This document shows, in pieces, positions 13,901 to 24,847 of a stretch of DNA of 64,000 bases (positions are counted from its first letter, which is position 1; every line of letters starts with the position of its first letter). Made by a program: the position numbers and the translations under genes. The DNA comes from Dendrocalamus latiflorus. Lineage: Eukaryota; Streptophyta; Magnoliopsida; Poales; Poaceae. The notes below the pieces were generated by a model that saw nothing but the letters and a program-made list of their open reading frames with translations, had not been told where the DNA came from and searched no databases. The stretch spans positions 43,592,640 through 43,656,639 of the forward strand of contig CM029664.1 in assembly GCA_017311315.1 (NCBI GenBank), written 5' to 3'.

Positions 13901-16900
13901 TATGATAAAGGCCGTGTTAAGGAGCTCCAAATTTCTGAATTTCCTACTCCAAACTGCGGAGACAGCAGCCATCACATCTTCCTTGATGATTGACCAGCAA
14001 GCTTGATAGAACCGGCCGGTGAAGCCATCCAGTCCAGGGGCTTTATCCGGCAGCAATTAAGAGATCGTTCTCCACACCTCATCAGCAGATATAGGGGCTT
14101 CCAGATCAGCAAGGTCATGAGTTGTAAGGCCAATTTCCTCCAGATTAATTGTCAACTCCCGGTCTAGGCTTGAACCAAGCAAATCATTGTAAAAATCAAA
14201 AATAACCTGCTCCTTGTCCGCATGGCTAGTGAGCACCTGATTCTCACTAATGAGCTGACTAATAAAATTCTTACGTTTGCGATGACGAGCATGTAAATGA
14301 AAGAGTGTTGTGTTGGCATCACCATCCTTGAGCCACTCAATGCGGGATCGACTCCTGGCTATAGTCCTTTTGAGGGAGGAAAGAGCTAGCGAGTGCTTCT
14401 GGAGTTGATGCAGCAACCAAACTTCAAGATCAGTAAAGACTCTATTATCCTGTGCAATTTCCAATTGATGGAGAATTTCCCTTGCGAGTCCAAGTTGAGA
14501 ATTGACATGCCCCACATTTCTTTGACTCCAGCTTTGTAACCTTTTAGTGGTAGCCTTTAGCTTCCTAGATAGAGTTTCAAAAGGACAGGAGGTGGCATTT
14601 ACAGACTTCCAGGCAGCAGAAATCTCCTCTTGAAAACCATCAAGTTTGGACCAGAATTGCTTGAAGTGAAATCTCCTTTTGCTGTCCTTGACATCATGTA
14701 AGCCAAGAATGAGCGGCCAGTGATCAGAGTCGTCAGTGGAACTGCTCTGTAACAAGCAGTTGGGGAAGAGCTGCTCCCAGTCTACAGAGCAAAACACTCG
14801 GTCCAACTTTACCAAGGTAGGGGAAACCTGTCGATTGGACCAAGTATATTTACGACCATGGAGAGGAATTTCTTTCAGAGCTAAATCATTAATCAATCTA
14901 CGAAATCTTCCCATCATAGCACGGTTCAAGATATTATTGTTCTTGTCCTCATCCTTGTAAATGAGGTTGAAGTCCCCAACCAAAATCAATGGTCCATGAC
15001 AAGCATCTCGTACAGTACGTAATTCTTGGAGGAAGAGGATTTTATCTTCGTTACTCTGGGGCCCATAAACACAAGAAATCCACCATCCATCGCTACTTTC
15101 AGAACCAAGCTGAATGGACACGCTGAAAGAGTTAATCCTTGTGCCAAGAGCAGGACCCAGCCAATGCCGCCAAGCCACTAAGATTCCTCCACTGGCCCCT
15201 GAAGCGGGCAAAACAACAAAATATGTGAAGTCCGACCCCATGGCAGCGAGTAAGGTTTGCCGAGACACCACTGACATCTTTGTTTCCTGGATACAAACTA
15301 CATCAGCACGAGAGGAATCCACAAGGGTGCGTACTGAGTCTTGCCGGGCTGTTGAGTTGAGACCCCGGACATTCCAAGATACAATTCTGGAGGGATTCGT
15401 CATGGAGCTAAAGAACAAAGCGACCTACAACCAACAACACCATCCGAGACTAGACCAGAGTGGTCGAAAACTCCGGAGGGTCCCAGCCAAATAGAGTTGC
15501 CAGTGCTCGGACATGAGAAGGAGAGAGTGGCTGAGAAAAGGTCCGAGCATAGGCCTCCAAAGCTTGCTGATCAATTTCTTCGTGATCTCCGATAACAAAA
15601 AGTGCCCGCATGATACGTTTCTTCAAGAGTGCAGGTTCAGGTTCTGGCGGCAACTCAACCCCAGCACCGGCAAGCCGCCGACTACGACGAGGGGGAGCAC
15701 TAGGTGGGGGGCTCGATGTCGTCGTCTTCTGGAAGCGCACGGAGACGGCAAAATTTTGCATGTCTGCTTGGAGATCTTATTGATAAAAACTTTGCCGGCA
15801 CCATGAGTAAGAGAATTTTGTGGCACCGCCGTTGACGAGAGAACCGTGACTTTCGGAGAGGTCGAAGTCCGAATGCGCCGCCGAGAGTAAACTTTAGAAA
15901 AACTAGTTGGCGCTCTCAAGTAGCGGTTCGAAACCAGTGGGATGATTCTTGCCACCTTGCCGGAGGATGCAGGGGACGCAGGGGACTGGCCTTGCTGTGA
16001 AGCAGAACTGTCGACTGCACCCGCTGCGACGGCGACGTCGGGTTCAGCCGGGCAAGGTAAGCACTCGTGCGTCTCACATCGGACGACAGGCATCGGGGTC
16101 GGGACGTCCATAATCCAGCAACCGAGAGCATCCGGTCCACAAGGCAAGTTGCTCAAAGGATTCGGCCCACCAGGGGAAATCTGTCCAGCGGAGGCGGAGC
16201 TTAGCAAGCCCACAGGAATAGGACCATGCACATCACTGGAGAAAACAGGACCATGCACGTCACTTGAGAGCACAAACTGGGGTCCGGTGGATTAGACTCC
16301 AGGGCCTCCCCAACGGTCACAAGGGCCCCCACCGCCTCTGCATTTAACACTGGTGTGGCAGCCAACAAAACAGGGGGATCTACATTGGCTCCCGGGCCCG
16401 ACTCAAACGCATCTCTGGGGGCAGGACCCGAGGTTTCCTTGACGCCGCCGAAAACATTGGGACTCGCAGGGGAAGATGAGCAGACAGTGCAATTGGGACC
16501 AGCCACCCAGGCGGACTTTGACGATGCGGGTCCCAGGCGCTGCTTCGCCGGGACGCGGGTCCCGCGTGTCTCACCGGAGCAACCTTCCACCCGTGGCTGC
16601 TCCTCAGGATGCGGAGAGGGTGTGCTGCGCCGGCACCGCCGTCCTTGATGATGACCATTATCCTCTGAGGGAGATGATACTTCGGGGACGTCGCCACCCG
16701 GAGAGAAGACGATCTCAGTAGAAATGTTAATATTGTAGATGAGGCTTCTCTTGATCGGCGGGCTCTCCTCGACAGCAACCGGTGGTTCAACAATCACAAG
16801 CTTTTTGGTCGTCGGAATGGCCTCAGGACGAGAACACCAGCCGGTGAGACGAAAACATTTCAAATCCGAACGATTCGCAGTATTGGGATGGAGGCGAAGC

Positions 16901-19900
16901 ACCCAACAATGCGGGCTAAGCAGATGCTCAGCCGTGGACAGCCTCCAAGCATGTGTTGGGATGCCAGTGAGCGCCACATCAACCAGCACAGGCAAGGAGG
17001 CAGCATCTGAAAAACCATGACGAGACCAGCGCCTGAGGTGGAGACGAAAAGACATGGCCCTGATTGTCCTGCCATTGCCGTAGACTCTCTCCGCCGTAGA
17101 CTCATCAGGAAGGACGAGTAAAAAAATCCGCCAGCGAAGATGGCAAAAGAGAGAACGTTTCAGCGTTGAGGCCAAAACGATCAACGAGCTCTGACTTGAT
17201 CGCCTCTTGCGAAAATGTTGGTCCGTTGCCAATGACGGAAACGAAGAAGGCATGACGCAGAGACTCCTCATCCCGAGACATGTCGCTAGTCCAATGGATA
17301 ATGCACCTCTCATCAGTAGGCAAGCCAGCGCTGGAAGGGATTCCAGGATCTACCGGCGGCGCCGGGGGCTCCCGTGAGGGCGAGCGACCATCTTCATCCC
17401 TATCACCATCAGGGTGCTCAGGTTGATCGTGTGGGATCCTAAACCTTATGCATGTCATCACATAAAGCCACTAGTCTAGAGCACTAGAACACCTAGAGTT
17501 AGAGGGGGTCGGGAAGACTCACGGTCGCCGATGAACGCCATTTGAGCGAAGACCTCGTGCCTGCGTGATGCAGGCGTGGGGACGAGTCGGTGGAGATCTC
17601 CGGGGTATGGGGAGTCGCCGGCGAGGTGCAGAGGGTCGTCGCCTTCTAGGACCTGCAGTAGTGGTCGACGGCCTTCCCGTTGCCAACAGCACGAAGTAGA
17701 TCGGTTCTTTAGGGTTTGTATGGAGTTTTAGCTCTCACGGGAATCAACTCAATTACGGGAGAGGCCGGACTCCAACGTTTATATTGCGCTGTGCAACGGG
17801 GGACCGTAACCCTAAAACGGTTAGCCCCCCGATCAGGGCGCGTAGACATGGGTGACACCCACGTCTCCCTCTTCTGGCCGTTTGGCCTAGATCAATATCC
17901 AACAGATCGTGAGGAGGACGTCCATTCCGAGGACCAGAAGATTGATGCCGCCGCGCACGCCGGCGCGAAAAACCACGAGCATTGTCACCCCGGCCTGCAG
18001 CTCCAACCGCGACTTGACGTCCCACGGGAAGAGGGATCGACGTCTCAACAACCAGGGGAGCGGGAGCTCCGCCAGGACTGGAGACCTCACGAAGAGCTGA
18101 CGGCCCTGCCGCAGCGAAAGGTGGAGAGATGCGACGCCAAACTGACGACGATGCCCGTGCCGGCGCGACACGACGAAGGACCCTCCTAGATGGGCATCTG
18201 TAGGAGCGGTGGCCTGGGAGCCGGCACCGGAAACAACACGTAAGACGCCGACAATCTGCCGCACGGTGCGAGGTAGCGAAGCAGTTGAAACATCGATCCC
18301 GCAGGTCGGCCGGCACCGTGCGGCGAGCGCCGCGCGTATGAGACTGGCGGCGATCTCGACGTCGGGTCACCACCTGCCAACCATCCGCATCCGGACCACG
18401 GACCTTCCTCCGGTCCTGGTATATCTCGGAGCGGATGGTGCCGACGACTATCGACTTGAGGCGCCGCGGCTGGCGCCGCGTTGCCGCTTCCAGCGGTTGT
18501 GGAACCACCACCGGCGGCTCGACCACCGACGGCACCGACAAGGTAGGGGCAGCCGGTTTGAACAGAACATCGCGGAAGGAAAGAGGACCCATGGGGCTGG
18601 ACATGGCAGACCCAGCAGGAAATGGGCAGTCGTCACTCCAACGTTCCAACCTCGTCCGACCAGCAGGCTTGAAAGGACGAGCAAGCGGTGAGAGGGACGA
18701 AGGGGACATAGGCGCCTGCAGGTTAAGGGTGGTGGACGGCCCTGCGGAGGACACGACCTTGGAGGTGGCCGCCGGCCCCAGGGTGGGCACCGGCGGGAGG
18801 CTCTGGGGAGATGAGGCTTGTGTCATGTGTGCACTTATGCTTAGACAGTTACCTGTCTTTTGTTGTGCAATAGGTTGGCCTCATTGCTGTAAACGATGGG
18901 ATTATCCTTCGCAACCATATTTCACGAATCCTTCAGCGCCACTTCAAAGGAAAATATTATTATGTTGATCTCGTTGATCTGTTCAATGAGGTAACCATAT
19001 CCTCTGACATACATATATGTTCATGCCAAATTTACTTAATGCTTTTTACAAGTTCCTGATGCTAAATTTACTTATATGTCTAGGTTGAGTTCAAGACAGC
19101 TTCAGAGCAGTTGTTGGATCTTATCACTACCCATGAGGGAGAAAAGGATCTCACAAAATATAACTTGACAGTGTAAGTTAATGTTGCAGTAACTTTTACA
19201 CGCTTCGTTTCTTTGCATGATTTACTGCATCTATGTTTGTAACCTTAGATGTTATTTTATTTTTTTAAAAGGTGATTATTCTTCTTCCACATTTCCTGTG
19301 TAGCTTCCAGATGAGTTGATTGCATTATATGTTTAGTAACTCAAAATTGAGATATCATCTTTATTTATTGATGATTTTTTAATGGTTGAAATTTTGCAGT
19401 CACCGACGCATTGTGCAATACAAGACAGCATACTATTCATTTTATCTTCCGGTAAGAGTTAGAATTCTATATGAATTTTTATATTGTCTGGTTGGTTACC
19501 ATTAACTAGATGCAAGTAGTGATGGTATTCTACGTTACCCAAGGTTGCATGTGCATTGCTGCTGTCTGGTGAGAATTTGGACAACTTCGGTGATGTAAAG
19601 AACATTCTTGTTGAACTGGGAACATACTTTCAGGTCCAGGTAATTCTCTCTTTTTTTACAAGAGGAAATAATATTAATTAGTTTATATTGGACTGCCTCT
19701 GATTAATGAGTTCTTTTTAAGGATGATTATCTAGATTGTTTTGGAGATCCTAAATTCATTGGCAAGGTAAGTGCATATACCTGTTATACTAACTTGTGTG
19801 AGTATAACTATTAGGTTGATTGCAGCCAAGGCCTATTTTCTTTATGACTTATGATTTGATCTGTACGAGCTCTTATCACAGATCGGAACTGACATTGAAG

Positions 19901-20523
19901 ACTACAAGTGCTCCTGGTTAGTTGTGCAAGCTCTTGAGCAAGCCGACGAGACCCAAAAGTGCATTTTATTCGTAAGTGCTATTAACTTGGTACTTTTTAT
20001 CAACCTAAAGGTCACCGTCTGAATCCTTCATGTCTGATCGACAGGAAAATTATGGAAAGTCAGACCCCGAATCTGTTGCCAAAGTGAAGGATTTGTATAA
20101 AGAACTTAACCTGGAGGTTTGTCTTCCGCATTCTCTGTATTTATCATCTGTGTATTATCATTGTCGCTTGAATAGTCCACTGTGCATATCATGCATAGCA
20201 GCATTTGTCATGAAGAATCCGCATCCCTGATGTCTTGATTAACAGCAAAACTTTACACGTGACTGTGTTCTCATTTGGTTAACGCTTGAAACTATATCCA
20301 AAATGAGGCATATTCACTTAGCCATGACAGAACCTGACAGCCTGTTGTTATGTTCTATTTTTGTTGACATCCCTTTCTCATTGTTATACTCCAGGCAGTA
20401 TTTCATGAATACGAGAGGGAGAGCTACAATAAGCTGATTGCCGACATCGAGGCCCAGCCGAGCAAAGCGGTTCAGAACGTTTTGAAGTCCTTCCTGCACA
20501 AGATCTACAAGAGGCAGAAGTAG
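1697..20523 (+). CDS. FPS: Farnesyl diphosphate synthase (11 exons, intact)
   Basis: Condenses dimethylallyl/geranyl diphosphate with isopentenyl diphosphate to farnesyl diphosphate for sterols, sesquiterpenes and prenylation; in plants usually cytosolic. Exons by splice signals: 1697-1840, 11055-11195, 11293-11379, 18874-18990, 19084-19172, 19400-19451, 19544-19639, 19722-19766, 19882-19971, 20045-20116, 20395-20523. They join without a frame break to 353 codons, the usual plant length. The first aspartate-rich motif (LDDIMDNS) is in exon 3 and the second (DDYLDCFGD) in exon 8; RRGQPCWF, GKYYYVDL and the C-terminal HKIYKRQK are conserved. Intron 1 is 9.2 kb because of a Copia element and a (TC)n tract; intron 3 is 7.5 kb because of an antisense LINE. 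All other introns are short. No coding lesion is seen, so the gene looks functional despite both insertions. Confidence 0.96.
1879..1956. repeat. (TC)n microsatellite at the start of FPS intron 1
   Basis: About 39 uninterrupted TC units preceded by four TCGC units, starting 38 bases after the exon 1 splice donor. It gives rise to spurious serine-leucine reading frames. It probably expanded from the pyrimidine-rich tract of the 5' region. Confidence 0.97.
1957..3100. other. Intron 1 sequence of FPS before the Copia insertion
   Basis: AT-rich non-coding intron sequence. I see no coding exon here: the next conserved FPS residues (MLDYNV) appear only at 11055. The last five bases, ggttc (3096-3100), are the target site duplicated by the Copia element. 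Confidence 0.7.
3101..4730 (+). repeat. 5' LTR of the Copia element
   Basis: 1,630 bases, TG...CA ends, with a GC-rich middle (about 3160-3450). Nearly identical to 9151-10780. Long for a Copia LTR. A PBS should follow at 4731; the sequence there (atccagaaaatc) does not resemble the initiator-Met PBS usual for plant Copia elements. Confidence 0.96.
4756..8618 (+). pseudogene. Copia Gag-Pol polyprotein with two nonsense codons and a frameshift
   Basis: One frame runs from the ATG at 4756. Gag (to about 5440) is followed by a CCHC knuckle (CFVCGEAGHKANHC, about 5467-5508), the protease motif DTGA (5650), the integrase HHCC region and DDE residues (HSDLC, RSDRGGEY, GIAERKN), reverse transcriptase (YIDD near 7670) and RNase H. 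The frame is broken by TAG at 5410-5412 and TAG at 7021-7023; in both cases homologous protein continues directly after the stop. Near 8360 a run of seven A's shifts the frame, and RNase H continues at 8382-8618 in another frame. Both stops are plausible C-to-T changes (CAG to TAG). The reading assigns domains with confidence; that the element is inactive is inferred from the lesions. Confidence 0.95.
9139..9150 (+). promoter_or_regulatory. Polypurine tract of the Copia element
   Basis: Purine-rich attggtggggat lies directly before the 3' LTR, the expected position of the plus-strand primer. Positional assignment. Confidence 0.6.
9151..10780 (+). repeat. 3' LTR of the Copia element
   Basis: Same length as the 5' LTR, with about 11 single-base differences by eye, followed directly by the duplicated target ggttc at 10781. 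Confidence 0.96.
11848..15418 (-). pseudogene. LINE ORF2: endonuclease and reverse transcriptase, damaged
   Basis: The APE-type endonuclease lies at 15418-14057 (VSWNVRGLNS, CIQETK, VGDFN, DRVF, SDHWPL). A single in-frame TAA (14057-14059) separates it from the reverse transcriptase at 14056-12641 (DKAPGLDGF, KLDITKAFDSV, GLRQGDPLSP, YADDVVIF). The frame then slips in a T8 run (A8 on the plus strand, near 12691-12698). The C-terminal part continues at 12714-11848 with WTDRW and a CxxC...HxxxxC zf-RVT region (CPHCDQSSESINHLLTSC). Catalytic YADD is intact. One nonsense codon and one homopolymer slip are the only breaks I see in about 1,190 codons, so the insertion is not very old. Confidence 0.93.
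16201..17461 (-). pseudogene. LINE ORF1 second segment, frameshifted
   Basis: Overlapping minus-strand frames (17461-17105, 17313-16201, 17105-16860) keep pieces of an RNA-binding, DUF4283-like domain (for example LVDVALTGIPTHAWRLSTA, LLSPHCWVLRL). They are spread over different frames, which shows small indels. The region lies between the knuckle-bearing ORF1 part and ORF2. Confidence 0.65.
17753..18826 (-). pseudogene. LINE ORF1 with CCHC zinc knuckles
   Basis: A 357-codon frame, rich in Pro, Ser and Arg, with two zinc knuckles in tandem (CFNCFATSHRAADC and CFRCRLPGHRSYRC, both C-x2-C-x4-H-x4-C). This is typical of the nucleic-acid-binding ORF1 protein of plant L1 elements. The start at 18826 is the first Met. 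Whether this ORF and the segment at 16201-17461 were one protein cannot be decided here. Confidence 0.75.
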
Positions 20524-20662
20524 AGCTAGCTCATGGAGAAGCTGTTCCACGATTGCTTGCTTTGGTAACTAGAGTTGATGTGGACGAGTGACTCCTTCTA
20601 TGTTGTTGTGTGTTTGATGGCTGTGTTTGTACCGTACAGTACATTGTGCTACTCCCGACAGT

Positions 20663-20668
20663 AATAAA
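20663..20668 (+). terminator. Polyadenylation signal of the FPS gene
   Basis: A canonical aataaa about 140 bases after the stop codon, followed by GT-rich sequence. Confidence 0.6.
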
Positions 20669-20947
20669 GCGCAGTGCTGTTTAGGGGTGTGTGAACCTCT
20701 TGTGTCATTATCATGTCCTGGCCTCTCCAATTCCTTAGCTGCAATTTGAAGAGGTGATTTTGAGGCGATTCATTTACATTCCAAGATAAATGTGAATCGA
20801 CAAAACAACATTAATGTCCGAAAGTTCCACGATGATTTCTTGGTGGTGGTGAGTTGTGTCGAGTGTTGTGCTTGCGATGACCTCGATGTGCCAGAGGAGA
20901 CACAGGGTCTCATGGATAGGATGGTTGAGCAGAGAGGCACACACTAA

Positions 20948-21048
20948 TAGGCCCTGTTTGGAATGCGGGAATTTTTCCCGATTCCTGCGGGAATTGAACT
21001 GTTTCCTGCAAAATTCCTGTGAAATTCCTCTGTTCCAAACAGGCCCTA
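20948..21048. mobile_element. Short MITE, about 100 bp
   Basis: Near-palindromic sequence with inverted ends taggccctgtttggaa and ttccaaacaggcccta. The gcctgtttgg terminus is typical of grass hAT or PIF/Harbinger MITEs; the superfamily is not resolved because the target duplication is unclear. Confidence 0.75.
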
Positions 21049-21785
21049 AAAAGAACTTCTGGAAAGCAGCAGGGATATACCTTCTTCTGGTCCATCCTGT
21101 TGTAAGTAGCACAAGGCTACAATATAATCGCGTCTACATGTACACGATATATACGTTTTTAAAAAAGTACAGGATGTAATTTTTTTTAGATAGACGGATA
21201 TAAATGTTATGGTGAGGAAGTACACATGTACAATTCCATTGAACCTTAGAACTGCGGCTATAGCAATCTGGATTTTGGCTGCTTGTACAAAACAAGATCC
21301 TTGCGGTGGTGAGTTCTAGTTGATTCCGGCCTTGTGTCACTCTATGATCACTATATGATGTAGTAGTTCGAGAAGATTCTGGAACAAATCATAGCCAGAT
21401 TTTCAGACAGTGAAGGCATGTAGTAGCGTACAACGAATGGGTTGAAACGCACAACAAAAGATGACATAGAAACAAACGAAATATAACATGGTTAAGTAGT
21501 TTAACGTTCCGGTGTATCTCTTTATGTCACATACTCGCAGTCACATGTAAGGGTGAAGATCTGAAATCTAGTATTTCTAGTGGCACTGAAGGAAACCCAA
21601 CTTTTTAGTAACAGATTAGAGAAGAGAGTAACTTTTAGTAGCCAAAGAAGAATTTTTTGAAAATTTAAACTCTCATCCTATGCCCAAACTCTGCACAAGC
21701 TTCCTCATCTAAGCTCGTGTCCCCCTTTCCAGATGTTGCCAAACACATAGTAAGAGGATTGACATGAAGAATTGGAATTATTGGA
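21049..21785. other. Intergenic DNA, no gene seen
   Basis: AT-rich sequence between the small MITE and the outer hAT insertion. No coding frame with recognisable homology and no RNA gene. Confidence 0.5.
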
Positions 21786-22169
21786 GCTAGAGCTAGGGCT
21801 GCTAATTGGCTTAGACCGGACCAGGCTTTTGAATCAGCCGGACTAAAATTTCATATGAATTGGATCATTTTAGACCTGTAGTAGTTTGGATCAGACTTAT
21901 GCCAGGCCTAGGCCCTATGATTTTGTACTAACTACTAAGTGCTTGTATTGATCTAATTGAGGGACTGAAAGATGCGACGAAGCTCCTCGTGAGTCATGAC
22001 TTCGTCTATTCGCGACACGAAGCCCCACTGCCGTCAGCGTCTTGCCTGTTGCCTCCACCGCTTTCTCACTAGCTGCTCTTCCACACCACCCCCACTCTCC
22101 CTCACTAGCGGACTCTTCCACGTCGGCCCCGCTCTCCCCCACCTCCAGCCACACCAGCTCTTCCTCATC

Positions 22170-22802
22170 GGCAGCTCCGACCGCGTACTCGTAACTTCTG
22201 TTGACGAGAGTTACGATCACATCTTCCGTCGTGCTGCACTCCTTGTAACAGCTCATCCGACCACATAGTATCGCTCGATCACCGTAGTCGTAACTCGATT
22301 ACAACCACACTGTGACTTACGAATACATTGAAGGCTCTATCGACTGCCGTGGTCATAACCCTTACGACCACGTTTTCTGCTCCACGACCATGGCCGTAGC
22401 TCGTTTACGACCACGTCAGGAGACCTCCGCTCGTCGTGGTTGTAAGTCATTTATGACCACGTCTGCGATCCCAATGAACTCGATACTCGATAATTTCTAA
22501 GAGCCAAACCACTCTTTCTTCTCTTCTTTATTTCTTTCTCTCGTTCGATCACATCGATCGCTACGATCACCCCGATCACTCCGACTCTCTTGTCCCCTCT
22601 ATTTCTCTTCTTGTTCTCGTTGCTCATCTCTCGTTACATGACTACGTGCCTTTTAAAGCCTGCACGCACGGCCTTCTCACCTGACTACGACTACAACACG
22701 AACTCTGACAACTAGAGTCGTACTTGTACATGACCATGACAAAACCGACCACAACTAGGACATAAACCGACTACAACTAAAACAAGATTACTAACTCTAA
22801 CA
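22170..22802 (-). repeat. 3' LTR of the nested Copia-like element
   Basis: Matches the 5' LTR at 26592-27571 from about 22180 to 22802 and lacks the MITE that interrupts that copy. Contains short hairpins of the form gtggtYRtaa...ttaYgaccac (22349-22371 and 22436-22460). Similarity fades to the left of 22170, where the expected U5 end is rearranged. Confidence 0.75.
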
Positions 22803-23122
22803 ATCACCTCCTTAATCTTGTTTCTCTATCTTGACCACGTCGATCTTCTCTCTTGCTTCTGCTCCTTCTACCTGCACTCCCATGTGCCGGTCCTTTCTGA
22901 GCCTTGCACAATCCGACGCTTACCGTGCCTCGCACCTGGACTGTTCTTGTCCTTTCTTGTACGCATGCCTGGGCTGGAGCACATGCTCCCACAGCCACCT
23001 TGGCTTTGCCATTACCTGAGTCTCCCGCTCCTCTCTCTTGGACCAAATCTGTCTGTTTTCCTGCATACATCTCAACTGAGGATGCACCACCCCTAACTTC
23101 TGTCTCCAACGGTTCCTACGTT

Positions 23123-24847
23123 CAGCGCCGGTCCTAGGGTTTGGAGGGCCCTAAGGCGAACTTGTCGTGACGGGCCCATTAGACCATGTATAGAATTTTA
23201 TAATATATAGGTGCTAATTTTACTTGCAAAGCGAAAACGAATCCAATAATATATATTTAATTTAGCATGTCTGATAATTATCAACGAACAATGTAGACTA
23301 AAATAACAATATATTTGTACTTCTAGAACTAATATGATTACCTTAAGGAAGAATAGAACTCCATCATATCCATTGCTTCTCATAAAATGATACTTCTTCG
23401 GGCATTTCTTGATGCAAAATCATCAAGGACGGTATTGAGATCAATAGTGTCCAAGACATCCTTCTCGATGGTGCACATAGCCAAGCCATTTAACCTTTCT
23501 TGTGACATAGTTGATCTCAAATAGTTCTTCAACAACTTCAATTTTGAGAAACTTCTTTCAGCCGAAGCTACAGTCACAGGTACAGTTAAGAGGATTCGAT
23601 AGGCAACTGAAACATTTGGATAGCAATTTGCAGCCATAACAAACTCCAGAATCTCAGGCGCTGACATCAAAGCATCTGGCAAAGTCACTTGCAACACCTT
23701 TAATTCTGAAAAAAAATCATTGATGTCAACCATCGGATGAGTTATCATGAGAAAATGTTTCCACAAAATTCTTGCAGCATATCCAAAGATCAGCTTCATC
23801 CAAGGATTTCAAATTTTCTGAGCTGAACAAGAACCCAAAAACTTTATCAAATGCTTGCATCTGCTCAAATCTACTAGTCAATGAAGTAATTGCAGCATCA
23901 ATCATAACTAGGAAGTAATTTACTCTAAAGGATTCCACAGCAGACTGTTGTATTTCCTCGTCTTCGTCATCTTGTTCATCAAAATGTTTCTTTCTCTTTC
24001 CTTGACGTTTTGTACGAAATTTTGGCTCTATATCCATTTCAGATGCAATGTTTTTTGTTGTTTCCATACTAGAAGTGAAACCTTCATCTCTGTACCTCTT
24101 AAAAATATGATATGACACCTTCAATGTGTTTGAGAGTAGCATCTATGCTCACAATTTTAGATTGCAACTTCTTGCTCACCTTATTTATAGAGAATAAAAT
24201 GTCGTGCCAAATAACCAAACCAACTAAAAATTCAAAATTCTCAAGTGCACTCACCAAAGATTGAGATTCACTAACTGCCATTGGGTCATCAGTTGAAGCC
24301 TTCTCTAGCGCTATTAAAGCTGATCTTAGTTGAGGAGTTTGGTATCTGATAGCTTGAACACTTTTTATTCGACTTTCCCAGCGTGTATTAGACCATGACT
24401 TAACTATCAATCCTGGAACATTGTCAAGCAAAATCTTCCACCTTTTGGTAGATTTTGCAAACAATGTGTATATACGTTGTATAATACCAAAAAAAGAAAT
24501 AGCTTGCCTGCAAGATTTGACAAATAGTAAGATTCAAACTTTTCCCATATCATGGCATATTATATGAAAACAATGTATAACATATAAAAGAAACAATATT
24601 TTACCTGCAAGATTTTCCCATATCACAAAGAGTAAGATTCAGACTATGACATGCACACGGCATATATAATGCTCTTGGATTAATTTCAACCAAGCGCTTC
24701 TGAACACCTGGGGTTTGCTTCTTCTTTGGTTCTCATTATTTTGCTAATGGACTATAGGGCCTGGGGTTTGTATACATGGGTTTGGGCCCCTCCCTCGCCT
24801 GGGCCCTAGGCGGTCGCACCCGGTGCACCTCCCTAGGGCCGGCACTG
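23123..24847 (-). mobile_element. Inner hAT element with transposase remnant
   Basis: 1,725 bases with inverted ends cagcgccggtcctaggg and ccctagggccggcactg. It is flanked by a perfect 8-base duplication cctacgtt (23115-23122 and 24848-24855). It sits inside the reading frame of the Copia-like element, so it is younger than that element. It carries a minus-strand transposase remnant but no N-terminal part. Confidence 0.95.
23380..24670 (-). pseudogene. hAT transposase remnant (ZMYM1/TTF-type, with hATC domain)
   Basis: An upstream exon (about 24670-24606, CACHSLNLTLCDMGKSC) ends at a cag/gtaaaa donor. Next come 24464-24099 (SWSNTRWESRIKSVQAIR), 24142-23726 and 23799-23380. The last segment holds the hAT C-terminal dimerisation domain (ASAERSFSKLKLLKNYLRST, RLNGLAMCTIEKD). 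Consecutive pieces are in three different frames, so at least two frameshifts are present. The N-terminal zinc finger and most of the RNase-H-like catalytic core are missing. Non-functional. Confidence 0.88.

Larger units (their letters stand above)
11677..18835 (-). mobile_element. L1-type LINE in FPS intron 3, antisense to the gene
   Basis: A short poly-T (11677-11682) marks the 3' tail of an element read on the minus strand. Reading leftward from about 18826 come an ORF1 with CCHC knuckles, a second ORF1-like segment, and ORF2 with endonuclease, reverse transcriptase and a C-terminal zf-RVT-like region. This is the plant L1 layout. The 5' end lies somewhere near 18830; I could not find a convincing target duplication. 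The copy is broken by frameshifts and a stop. Confidence 0.9.

Noticed and set aside
22340..22470. Possible CRISPR-like or riboswitch-like structure from repeated hairpins
   Set aside because: The host is a plant nuclear genome, spacing is irregular, and the repeats lie inside a retroelement LTR and are present in both LTR copies.
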